52,310 bases of DNA from Deltaproteobacteria bacterium (GCA_018657625.1 JABHWU010000051.1:1-52310); one strand, 5' to 3'; shown: positions 36,335 to 46,169, counted from the first letter of the stretch. A program made the numbers and translations. The notes: generated by a model not told the origin, from the sequence alone.

Positions 36335-37195
36335 ATGGAAAAAGCTCTGCGATTTTTGATTATAGATGGGTACTCAAAAAATAGTCGGGATAAGCTAGGA
36401 GAAGCAGGAATGCAACTCGCTTACGATCTTTATATCAAAATGCTCCTAAGGCAACTACCAGATGCCAAATATGATATTCTACTCCCAAGCGATGAAGGCA
36501 CAAAGATGCCTGACGAAACAACACTTTCCAATTATGCGGCTATTTTATGGACTGGTTGCGATTGTAGTGTGAACGATACAGCCAACCTTAGTGTTAGCAA
36601 TCAGTTAAAATTAGCCAAACAGGCTTACGAAATAGGAATTCCTAGCTTTGGAAGTTGTTGGGGTTTGCAAATATCGGCAGTGGCAGCAGGCGGAACCGTA
36701 GATGTAAATCCTAAGGGTCGGGAAATGGGAATTGCCCATAAAATCGCCCTGACTAAAAACGGAATGTCTCATGCCATGTACGAAGGAAAACCAAAAGTAT
36801 TTGAAGCTTTTATCAGCCATGACGACATGGTAGTTGGTATCCCTGAAGGTGGTGAAGTTTTAGCTGGAAATTCATTTACAGAGGTTCAGGCAATGTCAGT
36901 TACCCATAAAAAAGGTACTTTCTGGTCTGTTCAGTATCATCCGGAGTATAACCTTAACGAAATGGCCTGTTTAATTATTGCCCGGGAAGAAAAGTTAACC
37001 AAAGCTGGTTTTTTTACCAATCATGAAGATCTGGTACATTTGGTAGAGCGCATGAAGATGTTGGCCCAATCACCCGAGCGTAAAGATTTGAGATGGCAAC
37101 TATCCATTGATGATGATGTGTTGGAGGCCGATGTCAAACAATGTGAATTTAAAAACTTTATTACAAAACTGGTTTTACCACACCTTGGAAAATAA
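36335..37195 (+). CDS. Class I glutamine amidotransferase-like protein
   Basis: A 286-residue protein with a type 1 glutamine amidotransferase fold. The nucleophile Cys is in PSFGSCWGLQISAVAAGG and the His-Glu pair in SVQYHPEYN. The N-terminal stretch (RFLIIDGYSKNSRDKLGEAG) and a 60-residue C-terminal extension set it apart from GuaA/CarA. The class normally hydrolyses glutamine to give ammonia to a synthetase; no partner synthase is adjacent. A gamma-glutamyl hydrolase-like role is possible. It is the first gene after the GntR regulator in the divergent direction. Confidence 0.82.
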   Translation: MEKALRFLIIDGYSKNSRDKLGEAGMQLAYDLYIKMLLRQLPDAKYDILLPSDEGTKMPDETTLSNYAAILWTGCDCSVNDTANLSVSNQLKLAKQAYEIGIPSFGSCWGLQISAVAAGGTVDVNPKGREMGIAHKIALTKNGMSHAMYEGKPKVFEAFISHDDMVVGIPEGGEVLAGNSFTEVQAMSVTHKKGTFWSVQYHPEYNLNEMACLIIAREEKLTKAGFFTNHEDLVHLVERMKMLAQSPERKDLRWQLSIDDDVLEADVKQCEFKNFITKLVLPHLGK

Positions 37196-37317
37196 GGTTT
37201 TTTATTTTTTGTTTGGTTTCCTTTTTGGCAACCACCCCGATCATTAACTGACAATAAACCATATCAAAGTCAGTAGAATTGATACCTAGATTTTTTTACA
37301 TTTAAGTATTAAAATAT

Positions 37318-37489
37318 GAACCTGATTCTATTTAAATAGTGGCTGAACGAAAATTCAATTATTGGATATAAGTCCGGTAATTAGGGTACACGTAACAACT
37401 TGGTATTTAATTATTAAAGTATTTTCTACAAATTGTACATGTCCCCAAATTACCTACTTTTCGTTCAGACACTAAGTAGAATCAGGTTC
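37318..37489 (+). repeat. MITE-like element (copy 7) inside an older hairpin
   Basis: The element spans 37336-37475 (140 bp), with ends ATAGTGGCTGAACGAAAAT and TTTTCGTTCAGACACTAA. Outside it, GAACCTGATTCTA (37318-37330) and TAGAATCAGGTTC (37477-37489) are perfect inverted repeats, so the element lies in the loop of a pre-existing hairpin. Its sequence is identical to copy 8 except for one base seen over about 134. Confidence 0.92.
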
Positions 37490-37512
37490 CTAACACAATA
37501 TAAGGAAAAGCA

Positions 37513-38262
37513 ATGTCTGGAAAAATTAAAGCAATCACTTTTGATTTATGGGATACAGTCTTTATTGATGACTCTGACGAACCAAAAAGGCAATCAAGAG
37601 GACTGGAATCTAAAGCGTTGGAAAGAAGGACGCTTGTTCATCAATTCTTACATAAACAAAGCCCTATATCCAAAGGAGCTGTTAATTTAGCCTATAATGT
37701 TGCAGATGCTGCCTTTAGACAGGTCTGGTACGGGCAGAGTGTCACTTGGTCTGTTGAGGAACGATTATTGGTTATATTAAAAGGATTAAACTATGAATTG
37801 CCAAAAACTGAGATGGATGAGTTGGTTAAACTGCATGAAGAGATGGAATTGAACATTTCTCCGGAATTAGCACCGGGTATTGTGGATGCAATCAAAGCTC
37901 TGGCGAAGGATTATAAACTGGGAGTCATTTCTGATGCTATCTTTAGCCCCGGCCGTGTTTTACGGGAAATTTTAAAAAAATATGATCTACTACAATATTT
38001 CAGCTCTTTTGTATTCTCTGATGAAGTTGATTGTTCCAAACCAAATCCGAAAGTTTTTGAAATTGCGGCTAAAGAATTAGGAGTGGAGTTGTCTGAAATT
38101 GTCCATATCGGTGACCGGGAGCAAAAAGACATTGAAGGGCCGCATTTGGTGGGAGCTAAAGCCATTTATACAACCGTCGTACTCAATAGAGGTGACAAAA
38201 CCACTGCCGAAGCGTACTGTGAAGACTATTCAGAACTAAAAAACTTAGTTGATCAATTGTAA
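37513..38262 (+). CDS. HAD-family hydrolase
   Basis: A 249-residue HAD hydrolase. Motif I ITFDLWDTVFIDD keeps the nucleophile Asp, but the +2 position is Trp, as in dehalogenase-like members, instead of the usual acid Asp. Motif II is LGVISDAIFSPG, motif III lysine in DCSKPNPKVFEIA, motif IV IVHIGDREQKDIEGPHLVGAK. It has a helical cap. Substrate unknown. AAGGA ribosome site. It precedes the phosphate-transport genes by 24 bases and could be co-transcribed with them. Confidence 0.85.
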   Translation: MSGKIKAITFDLWDTVFIDDSDEPKRQSRGLESKALERRTLVHQFLHKQSPISKGAVNLAYNVADAAFRQVWYGQSVTWSVEERLLVILKGLNYELPKTEMDELVKLHEEMELNISPELAPGIVDAIKALAKDYKLGVISDAIFSPGRVLREILKKYDLLQYFSSFVFSDEVDCSKPNPKVFEIAAKELGVELSEIVHIGDREQKDIEGPHLVGAKAIYTTVVLNRGDKTTAEAYCEDYSELKNLVDQL

Positions 38263-38286
38263 GGGAAATCGAAACAGGTATTATCA

Positions 38287-38937
38287 ATGATTAATTTATT
38301 TGGAAAAACGAAACAACTGGAATTGGATGTTAAGAATTATCTTTTCATCATCCAGAAAACCGGCTTGATTTTTAACGAAGCCATTAATGAGTATATTGAA
38401 TGCGAATATGATGACTTTGATAAACGCGTATTGGATATCAATGAATTGGAAACCAAAGCTGATACTATAAAGAGAGACATTAAAAATAAGCTTTATAAAA
38501 ATATGTTAATCCCGGATGCCCGTGGTGATGTATGGGAATTAATTGAATTGCTGGACCGTCTAATCGGTGTCACGGAAAAGGTAATGGAAAACTTCTCCTT
38601 TGAGCATCCTTATATTCCTGAGTTTATTAAAAGACATTTTATAAAAATTGCCGAAAACAGCCAAAAAGCAACCGATGAGGTTGTGAATGCCGTTAGTGCC
38701 TATCTTACTAATTTTACAATGGTTACTGATTTTATTAATAAAATCATGTTTTATGAACATGAAATTGATAAAATTGAGGATCTGTTAAAAAAGACGATAT
38801 TTTCTTCAGATGAATTGAAGACATTGAGCCATCGAATCCAACTGCGTTATTTTACCGAACAAATGGCTTTGGTTAGTGATTTTGCGGAACGTATTGCTGA
38901 GAAGTTGTCAATTTTAGTCATTAAACGGGAAATTTAA
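38287..38937 (+). CDS. DUF47 (PhoU-like) phosphate transport accessory protein
   Basis: A 216-residue all-helical PhoU-like protein of the DUF47 family: FGKTKQLELDVKNYLFIIQK, then the acidic metal-binding-type repeats ...ELETKADTIKRDIKNKL and FYEHEIDKIEDLLKKTIF. DUF47 proteins partner with PiT-type phosphate permeases and probably regulate them. The PiT gene starts 15 bases downstream, with the classic pair order. No signal peptide; cytoplasmic. Confidence 0.88.
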   Translation: MINLFGKTKQLELDVKNYLFIIQKTGLIFNEAINEYIECEYDDFDKRVLDINELETKADTIKRDIKNKLYKNMLIPDARGDVWELIELLDRLIGVTEKVMENFSFEHPYIPEFIKRHFIKIAENSQKATDEVVNAVSAYLTNFTMVTDFINKIMFYEHEIDKIEDLLKKTIFSSDELKTLSHRIQLRYFTEQMALVSDFAERIAEKLSILVIKREI

Positions 38938-38952
38938 TAAATCAGGATTCGG

Positions 38953-40011
38953 ATGCTTATTACTATACTATTTTTTCTATCCAGTGGCCTTTTTTTAGGT
39001 TGGTCCTTAGGTGCCAACGACGCAGCTAATGTGTTTGGAACTGCTGTTGGTTCCAAGATGTTAAAGTTTACTACAGCAGCAATTATCTGTAGTATTTTTT
39101 TAATCCTGGGGGCTGTTATCAGTGGTGCGGGGGCCTCCCATACCCTTGGAAAACTTGGTTCTATTAATACTTTGGCCGGTGCTTTTACAGTAGCTTTAGC
39201 GGCCGCAGTTACAGTCTTTTTAATGACTAAAGCCTGTTTACCGGTTTCTACTTCTCAAGCCATCGTCGGTGCCATTATTGGTTGGAATATCTACTCCGGA
39301 CATGAAACTAATTTAGGGGTCGTTAGTAAAATTGCGGCTACCTGGTTTTTATGTCCAGTGATAGCTGCAGCTTTTTCAATCATAGGTTACATTATTGCCC
39401 GCTGGATATTACATCATTCAAAGATTCATCTGTTTCGATTAGATTCCCATATCAGAGTCGGTCTGATTGTCGCTGGTGCTTTTGGTTCCTACAGTCTGGG
39501 TGCCAACAATATTGCGAATGTGATGGGTGTATTTGTTAATTCCTCCCCATTTACCAATCTTGAAGTATTCAGCTTTAATTTTACCAGCACCCAGCAACTG
39601 TTTCTATTGGGGGGATTAGCGATTGCTGTAGGCGTTTATACCTATTCAAAGCGTGTCATGATGACAGTGGGCTCCAAGATTTATGCCCTTTCTCCAATGA
39701 CAGCCCTGGTAGTGGTTATATCGAGTTCAATGGTTCTCTTCATTTTTGCTTCGCAGGGATTACAACAATTATTTATCAATGCAGGTATTCCACCGATTCC
39801 CTTAGTTCCTGTATCCAGTTCCCAAGCAGTTGTTGGTGCAGTACTCGGCATTGGATTGATCAAGGGAGGCAGAAATGTAAATTTTGCAATTCTTGGTAAA
39901 ATTAGTATCGGTTGGATAGCAACACCCATTATAGCCTCAATTATTACTTTCATGGCGTTATTCTTCATGCAGAACGTTTTTATGAACCAGGTTTATACGC
40001 CAGCAATGTAA
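38953..40011 (+). CDS. PiT-family inorganic phosphate transporter
   Basis: A 352-residue low-affinity phosphate/cation symporter. The duplicated PiT signature appears as GWSLGANDAANVFGTAVGSK near residue 18 and GSYSLGANNIANVMG near 177; PVSTSQAIVGAIIGW and PVSSSQAVVGAVLGIG are the paired second motifs. About 10 hydrophobic helices. AGGA ribosome site. Operon partner of the DUF47 gene. Confidence 0.93.
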   Translation: MLITILFFLSSGLFLGWSLGANDAANVFGTAVGSKMLKFTTAAIICSIFLILGAVISGAGASHTLGKLGSINTLAGAFTVALAAAVTVFLMTKACLPVSTSQAIVGAIIGWNIYSGHETNLGVVSKIAATWFLCPVIAAAFSIIGYIIARWILHHSKIHLFRLDSHIRVGLIVAGAFGSYSLGANNIANVMGVFVNSSPFTNLEVFSFNFTSTQQLFLLGGLAIAVGVYTYSKRVMMTVGSKIYALSPMTALVVVISSSMVLFIFASQGLQQLFINAGIPPIPLVPVSSSQAVVGAVLGIGLIKGGRNVNFAILGKISIGWIATPIIASIITFMALFFMQNVFMNQVYTPAM

Positions 40012-40212
40012 TTATTTTTATTGTTCATTGCCTATTAACCGCAGACAGGCAATGAAACATACCTCTCACAAAACCCCCTCTCAACACTAATCCTGATAAT
40101 ATAGTAAACGTTATTTTTATTGTCCTTATTTTTCCTCCTGTCATTTGATGGCCTTCTTGCAAAATTTAATAGAGATTTTTCATTTCCTTACCACACATAT
40201 TATCTTTTGTTA

Positions 40213-41376
40213 TTACTTTAAGGCATTCATGAAAATGGTTTTCATATCTGCCACTGTCAGGGGAATTGCGTTAGTTGGTGCTGTGGGATCAACGGCCGCT
40301 TTTTCAGCGATTTCATCAGCTTTGCTATCATCAAGCCCTAATCCGACTAAACCAACAGGAATATTAAATCTTTCTTTCAGTTCCAACACCCAATTCATTA
40401 TGGTTGTGAAAGATGGGTTTTCAAATCCCAGATAGGCTGCCAGTCGGGCCATTCGATCTTCAATGGCAGATCTGTTATACTCAAGTACATAAGGCATCAA
40501 AACCGCATTCGTCAAACCGTGGTGAACATCATAAATTGCACCAATGGGATGTGCTAGTGAATGCATAGCTCCCAGTCCTTTTTGAAAAGCAGTAGCACCC
40601 ATGCTGGCAGCAACCAACATATGGTGTCGCGCTTCCAGATTAGCCCCGTCTTCAACCGCAATGGGTAACCATTCTGCAATCAAACGAATTCCTTCCACAG
40701 CAATTCCATCGGCCATGGGGTGATAACCTGGTGCACATAATGCTTCTAAACAATGAGAAAGTGCATCCATACCTGTAGCAGCGGTAACTGGTGCTGGTAG
40801 TCCTACGGTTAGCTCCGGATCTGAAATCACGATTGCGGGTAACATTTTAGGGTGAAATATAATCTTTTTGGAATGGGTTTCTTCCTGTACAATAACAGAA
40901 GCCCGTCCCACTTCTGACCCAGTACCGGCTGTTGTTGGAACTGCAACAATCGGTGCGACACCATCAGGGTTTACTCGGGTCCAGTTGTCGCCAACATCTT
41001 CAAAATCCCAAAGAGGACGGGTTTGTCCTGCTACCAATGCAATCGCCTTAGCTGCATCAAGTGCACTTCCACCACCAAAAGCAATAACACCATCATACCC
41101 ATTTTCACGATAGATTTTGACACCATCATCGACATTTTTACCAGTTGGATTAGGTTTAACATCCTGAAATAACCCAGTAGGCATTCCTTTAGCCTTATTA
41201 TCTTCCAGAATTTCGTTAACCATCGGTAATTTAGCAATTCCCGGGTCAGTGACCAGCAAGGGTTTTTTGATTCCCAGTTCTCTACAAGCATCAGCAAGAT
41301 CCTTAATGCGGCCAGCACCACAGCGCATTGCTGTTGGAAAATTCCAGTTTGCTGATAAATCAGAAATTTGACTCAT
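40213..41376 (-). CDS. Iron-containing alcohol dehydrogenase
   Basis: A 387-residue group III alcohol dehydrogenase using NAD(P) and Fe(II). The nucleotide loop is AFGGGSALDAAKAIAL, with the metal-binding histidines in SHCLEALCAPGYHPMADG, HSLAHPIGAIYDVHHG. Full length. Family members reduce aldehydes or oxidise alcohols such as 1,3-propanediol or ethanol. It is the last gene of a three-gene operon after the Fe-S membrane protein and AOR, so it likely feeds alcohols to, or takes aldehydes from, AOR. AGGA site precedes ATG. Confidence 0.95.
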   Translation of the reverse strand: MSQISDLSANWNFPTAMRCGAGRIKDLADACRELGIKKPLLVTDPGIAKLPMVNEILEDNKAKGMPTGLFQDVKPNPTGKNVDDGVKIYRENGYDGVIAFGGGSALDAAKAIALVAGQTRPLWDFEDVGDNWTRVNPDGVAPIVAVPTTAGTGSEVGRASVIVQEETHSKKIIFHPKMLPAIVISDPELTVGLPAPVTAATGMDALSHCLEALCAPGYHPMADGIAVEGIRLIAEWLPIAVEDGANLEARHHMLVAASMGATAFQKGLGAMHSLAHPIGAIYDVHHGLTNAVLMPYVLEYNRSAIEDRMARLAAYLGFENPSFTTIMNWVLELKERFNIPVGLVGLGLDDSKADEIAEKAAVDPTAPTNAIPLTVADMKTIFMNALK

Positions 41377-41468
41377 AAGTTATCCTATTAAATTATGAAA
41401 ATTATTATTTAAATAAAGCGAACACTGTTTTCTGCATCTGGACATAGCCTTAAGCATAGTTTTCGCGT

Positions 41469-43328
41469 CTAATCTAAAAACTGATCCAGAACTTCCTGAT
41501 TTGGACGTCCGGCATCATCCCAGTTCCAAAGTTTGTAATAATGCTTTCTGGTTTCTTCAAAAGCAGATCCATCGATTTTTAAACCTTTGGTTGGCCCGGA
41601 TGGAATCTCTTGTTCCATATAGGGTAACAGTTTTTCATCCGTTCCGCCAAAATCAGTATAAAGCTTTTTTTGAAGCTGGATAGCATTTTCGCCAATTTTC
41701 ATTAATGCCGAAAATGAAAAGTCAAATCCGGTGGCCCCATTAACGATATTAACGATCTCATCATATGATAGAATATTTCCCGGTCCAAAAATGAACATGC
41801 ACATACTGAGACTATCCATCGTTGAGGCATAAATTTGTGTTGCCCTGGCAATTTCTACTTTATTATTATCCAGATCAAAAGCCTTCGAAGTGATATCCAG
41901 ACCAAAATCTTTAAGCATACCCGGCGCTGATGCAATCCAATCATGTTCCAGTTTCATGTGATCAGCAGGATTGGGACCATGCAAATACCCAAATCCGATA
42001 CCTGGTTTTACACGGGGTAAATGAGCAGGAATGCCGACACCTTTTGAAAACCGCATGTAAAAACGGGTAGCCTCACCTAACTCCTGACAGGTTTTTTCCA
42101 TTCCATCTGCCATTAAGGCACCCAAACGTCCTTTTCGTTCTACAATATCTGTAATTAGCTTCAAAGCGCCTTTAATGTCACCAAATTTTAAACTGAATCC
42201 AAGCATTTTTTCATCCAGGACACCATTTTCAAAACAGTCCATGACAAAAGATACCATATTGCCCATAGATATGGTGTCGACACCTAAACGATTACATAAC
42301 TCACAAGCTTCCATCATTTCTTTAGGGTCAGTGATTCCAAGATTGGGACCTAACAGTGCTAAACTCTCATATTCTGCTAAAGCAGTATGGTTCTCATCAG
42401 ATTTTGATGTTTTTTTACAGGCCACATAACAAGCTTTACAAGGCACTTTTTTACCGACGTAATATTCTTCACCACTTTTATGGCTAATTTCTGAAGCTGC
42501 AGTATCATCATCCAGGCAAGCTTCTTTGAAATTCCTGACCGGTAAATTTCCACCTTCCTGGTTTAGTTGAAGCAATCCCCAGGTTCCCAATCGTCGTAAA
42601 ACGCCCAAAAACCCATTTGGATTTTTATCAAAGGCATTTTTAAAAGATTTGGCACCAGCTTTATTCAGATCTTTCACTTTTCGGTCATCTGCGAATTCAG
42701 GTTTATGATCTCCTATAATACAAATTGCTTTCAAATTTTTAGCGCCAATAACGGCACCCAAGCCACCACGTCCCGCATAGTGGTCCGGTTCGAACATCAG
42801 GTTTGCATTACAGATTCTATTTTCACCGGCAACTCCGACTGAAGCAATGGCATATTTTTTATCCAGTTTTGCTCTCAGTGCCTGATAAACATCAACCCGA
42901 TCTTTACCCCAATACTCAGATGCATCTTTAAATAGTACTTTGTCATTATTAATATTAATGTATACAGGCGATGATGACTGACCTTTAACAATTAGTGCAT
43001 CGTATCCGGCTCTTTTAATATTCGGTCCGAATTCACCACCAGCCTGGGATAAAAACACCCCCGGACATTCCGGAGATAGTGATAAGACGTTGACCCGGGT
43101 AGCACCACAGATTGAAGCTCCCGCTAAAACACCGGGAGCAAAAACAATAGGATTTGCCGCTGAAAATGGATTAATATCCCTACTTGTACCAACTTGTTCA
43201 TCAAAGAGTTTGGCTGCTAAAAATGATCCGCCCAAATACTTTTGATAATAAGAAACGTCCCGCTTTAACACTTCAGTTTTTTGAGAAGTCAGGTCAACAA
43301 CCAGAACTTTTCCCATAAATCCAAACAT
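41469..43328 (-). CDS. Aldehyde:ferredoxin oxidoreductase (tungsten/molybdenum-type)
   Basis: A 619-residue AOR that oxidises aldehydes to acids with a bis-pterin W (or Mo) cofactor and a [4Fe-4S] cluster. Cofactor-binding motifs: GEFGPNIKRAGYDALIVKG and YAGRGGLGAVIGAKNLKAI. The cluster cysteines are in VPCKACYVACKK, with the fourth in SMCMFIFGPG. Normal length, no frameshift. Good ribosome site (GAGGAG). It stands between the membrane Fe-S protein and Fe-alcohol dehydrogenase in one operon, suggesting electron flow to a membrane carrier. No dedicated ferredoxin subunit is adjacent. Confidence 0.95.
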   Translation of the reverse strand: MFGFMGKVLVVDLTSQKTEVLKRDVSYYQKYLGGSFLAAKLFDEQVGTSRDINPFSAANPIVFAPGVLAGASICGATRVNVLSLSPECPGVFLSQAGGEFGPNIKRAGYDALIVKGQSSSPVYININNDKVLFKDASEYWGKDRVDVYQALRAKLDKKYAIASVGVAGENRICNANLMFEPDHYAGRGGLGAVIGAKNLKAICIIGDHKPEFADDRKVKDLNKAGAKSFKNAFDKNPNGFLGVLRRLGTWGLLQLNQEGGNLPVRNFKEACLDDDTAASEISHKSGEEYYVGKKVPCKACYVACKKTSKSDENHTALAEYESLALLGPNLGITDPKEMMEACELCNRLGVDTISMGNMVSFVMDCFENGVLDEKMLGFSLKFGDIKGALKLITDIVERKGRLGALMADGMEKTCQELGEATRFYMRFSKGVGIPAHLPRVKPGIGFGYLHGPNPADHMKLEHDWIASAPGMLKDFGLDITSKAFDLDNNKVEIARATQIYASTMDSLSMCMFIFGPGNILSYDEIVNIVNGATGFDFSFSALMKIGENAIQLQKKLYTDFGGTDEKLLPYMEQEIPSGPTKGLKIDGSAFEETRKHYYKLWNWDDAGRPNQEVLDQFLD

Positions 43329-43453
43329 AACTAATCTCCTCTTTTATAACTATTTGAAATAGATTGTATAGAAAACGGTTGACAGCTTTAATTGATAAAT
43401 TTTCTTATTAAATTCTAATTAAAAAATGCCAACCTCTATCAGACCTGTGATCT

Positions 43454-45460
43454 TCAATTGCTGGCTTCATCAACAAGTTCAATGATGTCCTTCACGGCAA
43501 CATCACCTTTATTTTCCAGAATTCCATCACTTAACATCGTTGCGCAAAATGGACAAGCGGTTGATACCGTTTTCGCACCCGTTTTAATCACCTCTTCAGC
43601 GCGTTCATTATTGATTCGCTTACCGATCAACTCTTCCATGAACATCCTTGATCCTCCGGCACCACAACAAAACCCTTTAGACTCATTTCGTTCCATTTCA
43701 AGCAGTTTTCCGTTACCATTGATCGACTTTAAAATTTCTCTGGGTGCCTGGTAAATATTATTCCATCTTCCCAGGTAACATGAGTCATGGTAAGTGATGT
43801 CACCCAAACTGTTCTGATTAATCTTAAGGCGTTGTTGCTGAATGAGTTGATTAACATATTCGCTATGATGAACCACATCATAACTGGCACCAAACTGTGG
43901 ATATTCGTTTTTGATCATATTAAAACAGTGTGGACACCCTGCCAGGATCTTTTTAGGCTTATACTGACCCAGCACCTCGACATTGGTTTGTATCAGCATT
44001 TGTGCCAGATATTCATTACCAGCTCTCCTGGCCATGTCACCATTACAGCCCTCTTCTGGTCCCAAAATAGCAAAGTTAACACCGGCTTTTTGAAGTACCC
44101 GGACCATGGCCTGGGAAATTTTCTTTCCCCGGTCATCAAATGACCCAGAACAGCCAACAAAATAAAGCAATTCAGCTTCGGGATTGTCACTCATTAATGG
44201 TACATCCATATCCTTACACCAGTCTGCCCGACTATCAGCTCCAAACCCCCAGGGATTGGATTGATTTTCCAGATTGGTAAAAGTTTCCTGCATTTCTGCC
44301 GGAAAATCAGATTCCATTAAAATGCGATGTTTTCTAATCTCAAACATGGGGTCTAAATGTTCGATATTTACCGGACAAATATCTTCACAGGATCGACAAG
44401 TGGTACAGGACCAGATAACATCACTGGTAATGGGTGAGTTTTCCCGCACAAGCGGAAGCACCTCTTCATGCTTACCGGAGCGAATTAATTCACTCTGACT
44501 GATTAAATCATCTTTTAAATCATGGACCCATTTTTTTGGTGATAGCGGCTTACCGGTACCGGCTGCCGGGCAGAGTTCCTCACATCTACCACATTCGGTA
44601 CAGGAATAGAGATTTAGCACATTTTTCCAATTGAGTTCACTGACTTTACCCAAACCAAATGTTTCTGCATTTTCATCTTCAATATCTGTTTTTTCAATCG
44701 ACTTTTCCTTATCCAGCGGTTTTAAAAAAACATTGGGAACGGCTGCCAATAAATGGAGGTGTTTGGACCCTGGTATATAGATTAAGAATCCCAGAATGGT
44801 AAAAATATGAATATAATAAAGGATCTCATAGCTAACAAAAATGGCTAATGGCGATAAAGTCTTTAATCCCAAGGCCGCGACCAAAGCGCCGGAAACGGGA
44901 AAAACACCCTCGTAATTGTATCCTGTTGACTGGTAAGGTAATATCACCTGGAAAGCATTAATCAACAAAAAGGTAATGATGATAACACAGGTAAAAAGAA
45001 TAATCAGATTCGCATCTCTACCCATGGTTAGATAAGCAGGACGAATAACCAATCTTCGATACAGCGCGACCGCAAATCCAGCCAGCACAAAACAGGCTAG
45101 AATGTCGGCGACATAGAGATAAGCATTATAGATGGAAGGAATCCAATGGCCGACTTCAAAACCGGGGAAAACGCCCCTGATCATGAGTTCCAATGAATGG
45201 GGTTGAACAGCGATAAAACCAAAGAAAATTAAAGTATGGGCCATTCCCGGCATAAACTTTCTTCGGACATTGGATTGACCCAAAATATCCGTAAACAAGA
45301 CCATGATACGTTCACCGATACGATCCAGTACAAATTCAGTTTTACCACTAACGGACATCATTAGTCGGTATAATTTTTTGACACGCAAAGATAAAATAGT
45401 AAAAGCTCCACCCAGAGCTACAATCATAATCAGGATTTTAACAATTATATAATTTTCCAT
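43454..45460 (-). CDS. HdrD/DsrK-like Fe-S oxidoreductase with NarI-type membrane domain
   Basis: A 668-residue fusion. The N-terminal 240 residues have about 6 membrane helices of the NarI-like heme b type (MAHTLIFFGFIAVQPHSLEL; histidines for heme). Then come two ferredoxin clusters, CTECGRCEELCP and CTTCRSCEDICP. The C-terminus holds two CCG-type cysteine modules (EGCNGD...AGCPHCFN; GFCCGAGGSRM...CPFCATM). Proteins of this shape (FeS-EMO, Geobacter/Desulfo 'heterodisulfide reductase-like') pass electrons from flavoprotein or ferredoxin to quinones. Likely takes electrons from the AOR downstream. First gene of the operon. Confidence 0.9.
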   Translation of the reverse strand: MENYIIVKILIMIVALGGAFTILSLRVKKLYRLMMSVSGKTEFVLDRIGERIMVLFTDILGQSNVRRKFMPGMAHTLIFFGFIAVQPHSLELMIRGVFPGFEVGHWIPSIYNAYLYVADILACFVLAGFAVALYRRLVIRPAYLTMGRDANLIILFTCVIIITFLLINAFQVILPYQSTGYNYEGVFPVSGALVAALGLKTLSPLAIFVSYEILYYIHIFTILGFLIYIPGSKHLHLLAAVPNVFLKPLDKEKSIEKTDIEDENAETFGLGKVSELNWKNVLNLYSCTECGRCEELCPAAGTGKPLSPKKWVHDLKDDLISQSELIRSGKHEEVLPLVRENSPITSDVIWSCTTCRSCEDICPVNIEHLDPMFEIRKHRILMESDFPAEMQETFTNLENQSNPWGFGADSRADWCKDMDVPLMSDNPEAELLYFVGCSGSFDDRGKKISQAMVRVLQKAGVNFAILGPEEGCNGDMARRAGNEYLAQMLIQTNVEVLGQYKPKKILAGCPHCFNMIKNEYPQFGASYDVVHHSEYVNQLIQQQRLKINQNSLGDITYHDSCYLGRWNNIYQAPREILKSINGNGKLLEMERNESKGFCCGAGGSRMFMEELIGKRINNERAEEVIKTGAKTVSTACPFCATMLSDGILENKGDVAVKDIIELVDEASN

Positions 45461-46169
45461 GGTTTATCCATTTTCATGTTTCTATTAATTCTGAACGACT
45501 TGAAAAATACTTTAAGACCTTCTTTTTATTCTAATAAAGCACCTCCATATTATGGCGTTTTTATTACTAATCATTATGACTCCTGGCAAGCCAAAAATAA
45601 AGTTTCTACTGATTTATTTCGCTGAAGTATCTATATGCCAGCACAGGCCCACTAAGGTGCTTCTTAACTCCCTGATGACAGGCCTGAATGAGAGGATCTG
45701 TTTTACTCGCTGCCAATTCATTAAAACTACTCTGCTAGCCACAATCAAAAAATATCGTCCAATTTTATTTCCGGTAGACCATAATCTAGTATTTCTTTTT
45801 AAGAACCTAATAAAATTGACGATCGGCACTTCTGTGACTAGATGTCTAGACATCTAGTCTTTGCCCGGAAAATTAACATACAGTGGAAAATTGTCAAGGA
45901 AATAATTCTATTTTAAGGACTCAAAGATTGAGCTTGAATAGATTTTAAAAGTACTTTACATTAGGTGATATGAGATTTTATTAGTCCTATATAAACAGTA
46001 ACCAGCAATTTTTAAATTGCTTTAAGGCTTGTAAGTGATTATTCGGAAAAGGCTTGAGATAAAAGCAATATTGTTTATCGATAAATTTTATTGATGCAAT
46101 AATAAACCAATTGTTACCTTCCAACAAGGTAACAAATTTTATGACAATTTTTAGAGTTTAATAAATTTT
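45461..46169. promoter_or_regulatory. Divergent regulatory region between Fe-S/AOR operon and YecH-like gene
   Basis: No supported gene. A perfect 22-bp palindrome lies at 45837-45858 with the central GTCTAGAC (HutC consensus GTMTAKAC). A perfect 10-base stem (46111-46120 with 46126-46135) with 5-base loop lies before the YecH-like gene, and a 14-base direct repeat (AAATTTTATGACAA at 46134 and 46163) duplicates its start context. A 79-residue open frame on the minus strand starting inside the palindrome has no recognised features. Confidence 0.5.
46111..46135 (+). promoter_or_regulatory. Hairpin upstream of YecH-like gene
   Basis: TTGTTACCTT and AAGGTAACAA are perfectly complementary with a 5-base loop, 35 bases before the ATG at 46170. 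It is followed by ATTTTATG. It could be an operator, an mRNA-stabilising stem or a leftover terminator. Confidence 0.45.

Noticed and set aside
45614..45853. 79-residue minus-strand open frame starting within the palindrome
   Set aside because: No ribosome site, no recognisable domain, and the reverse strand also has an open frame of similar length.
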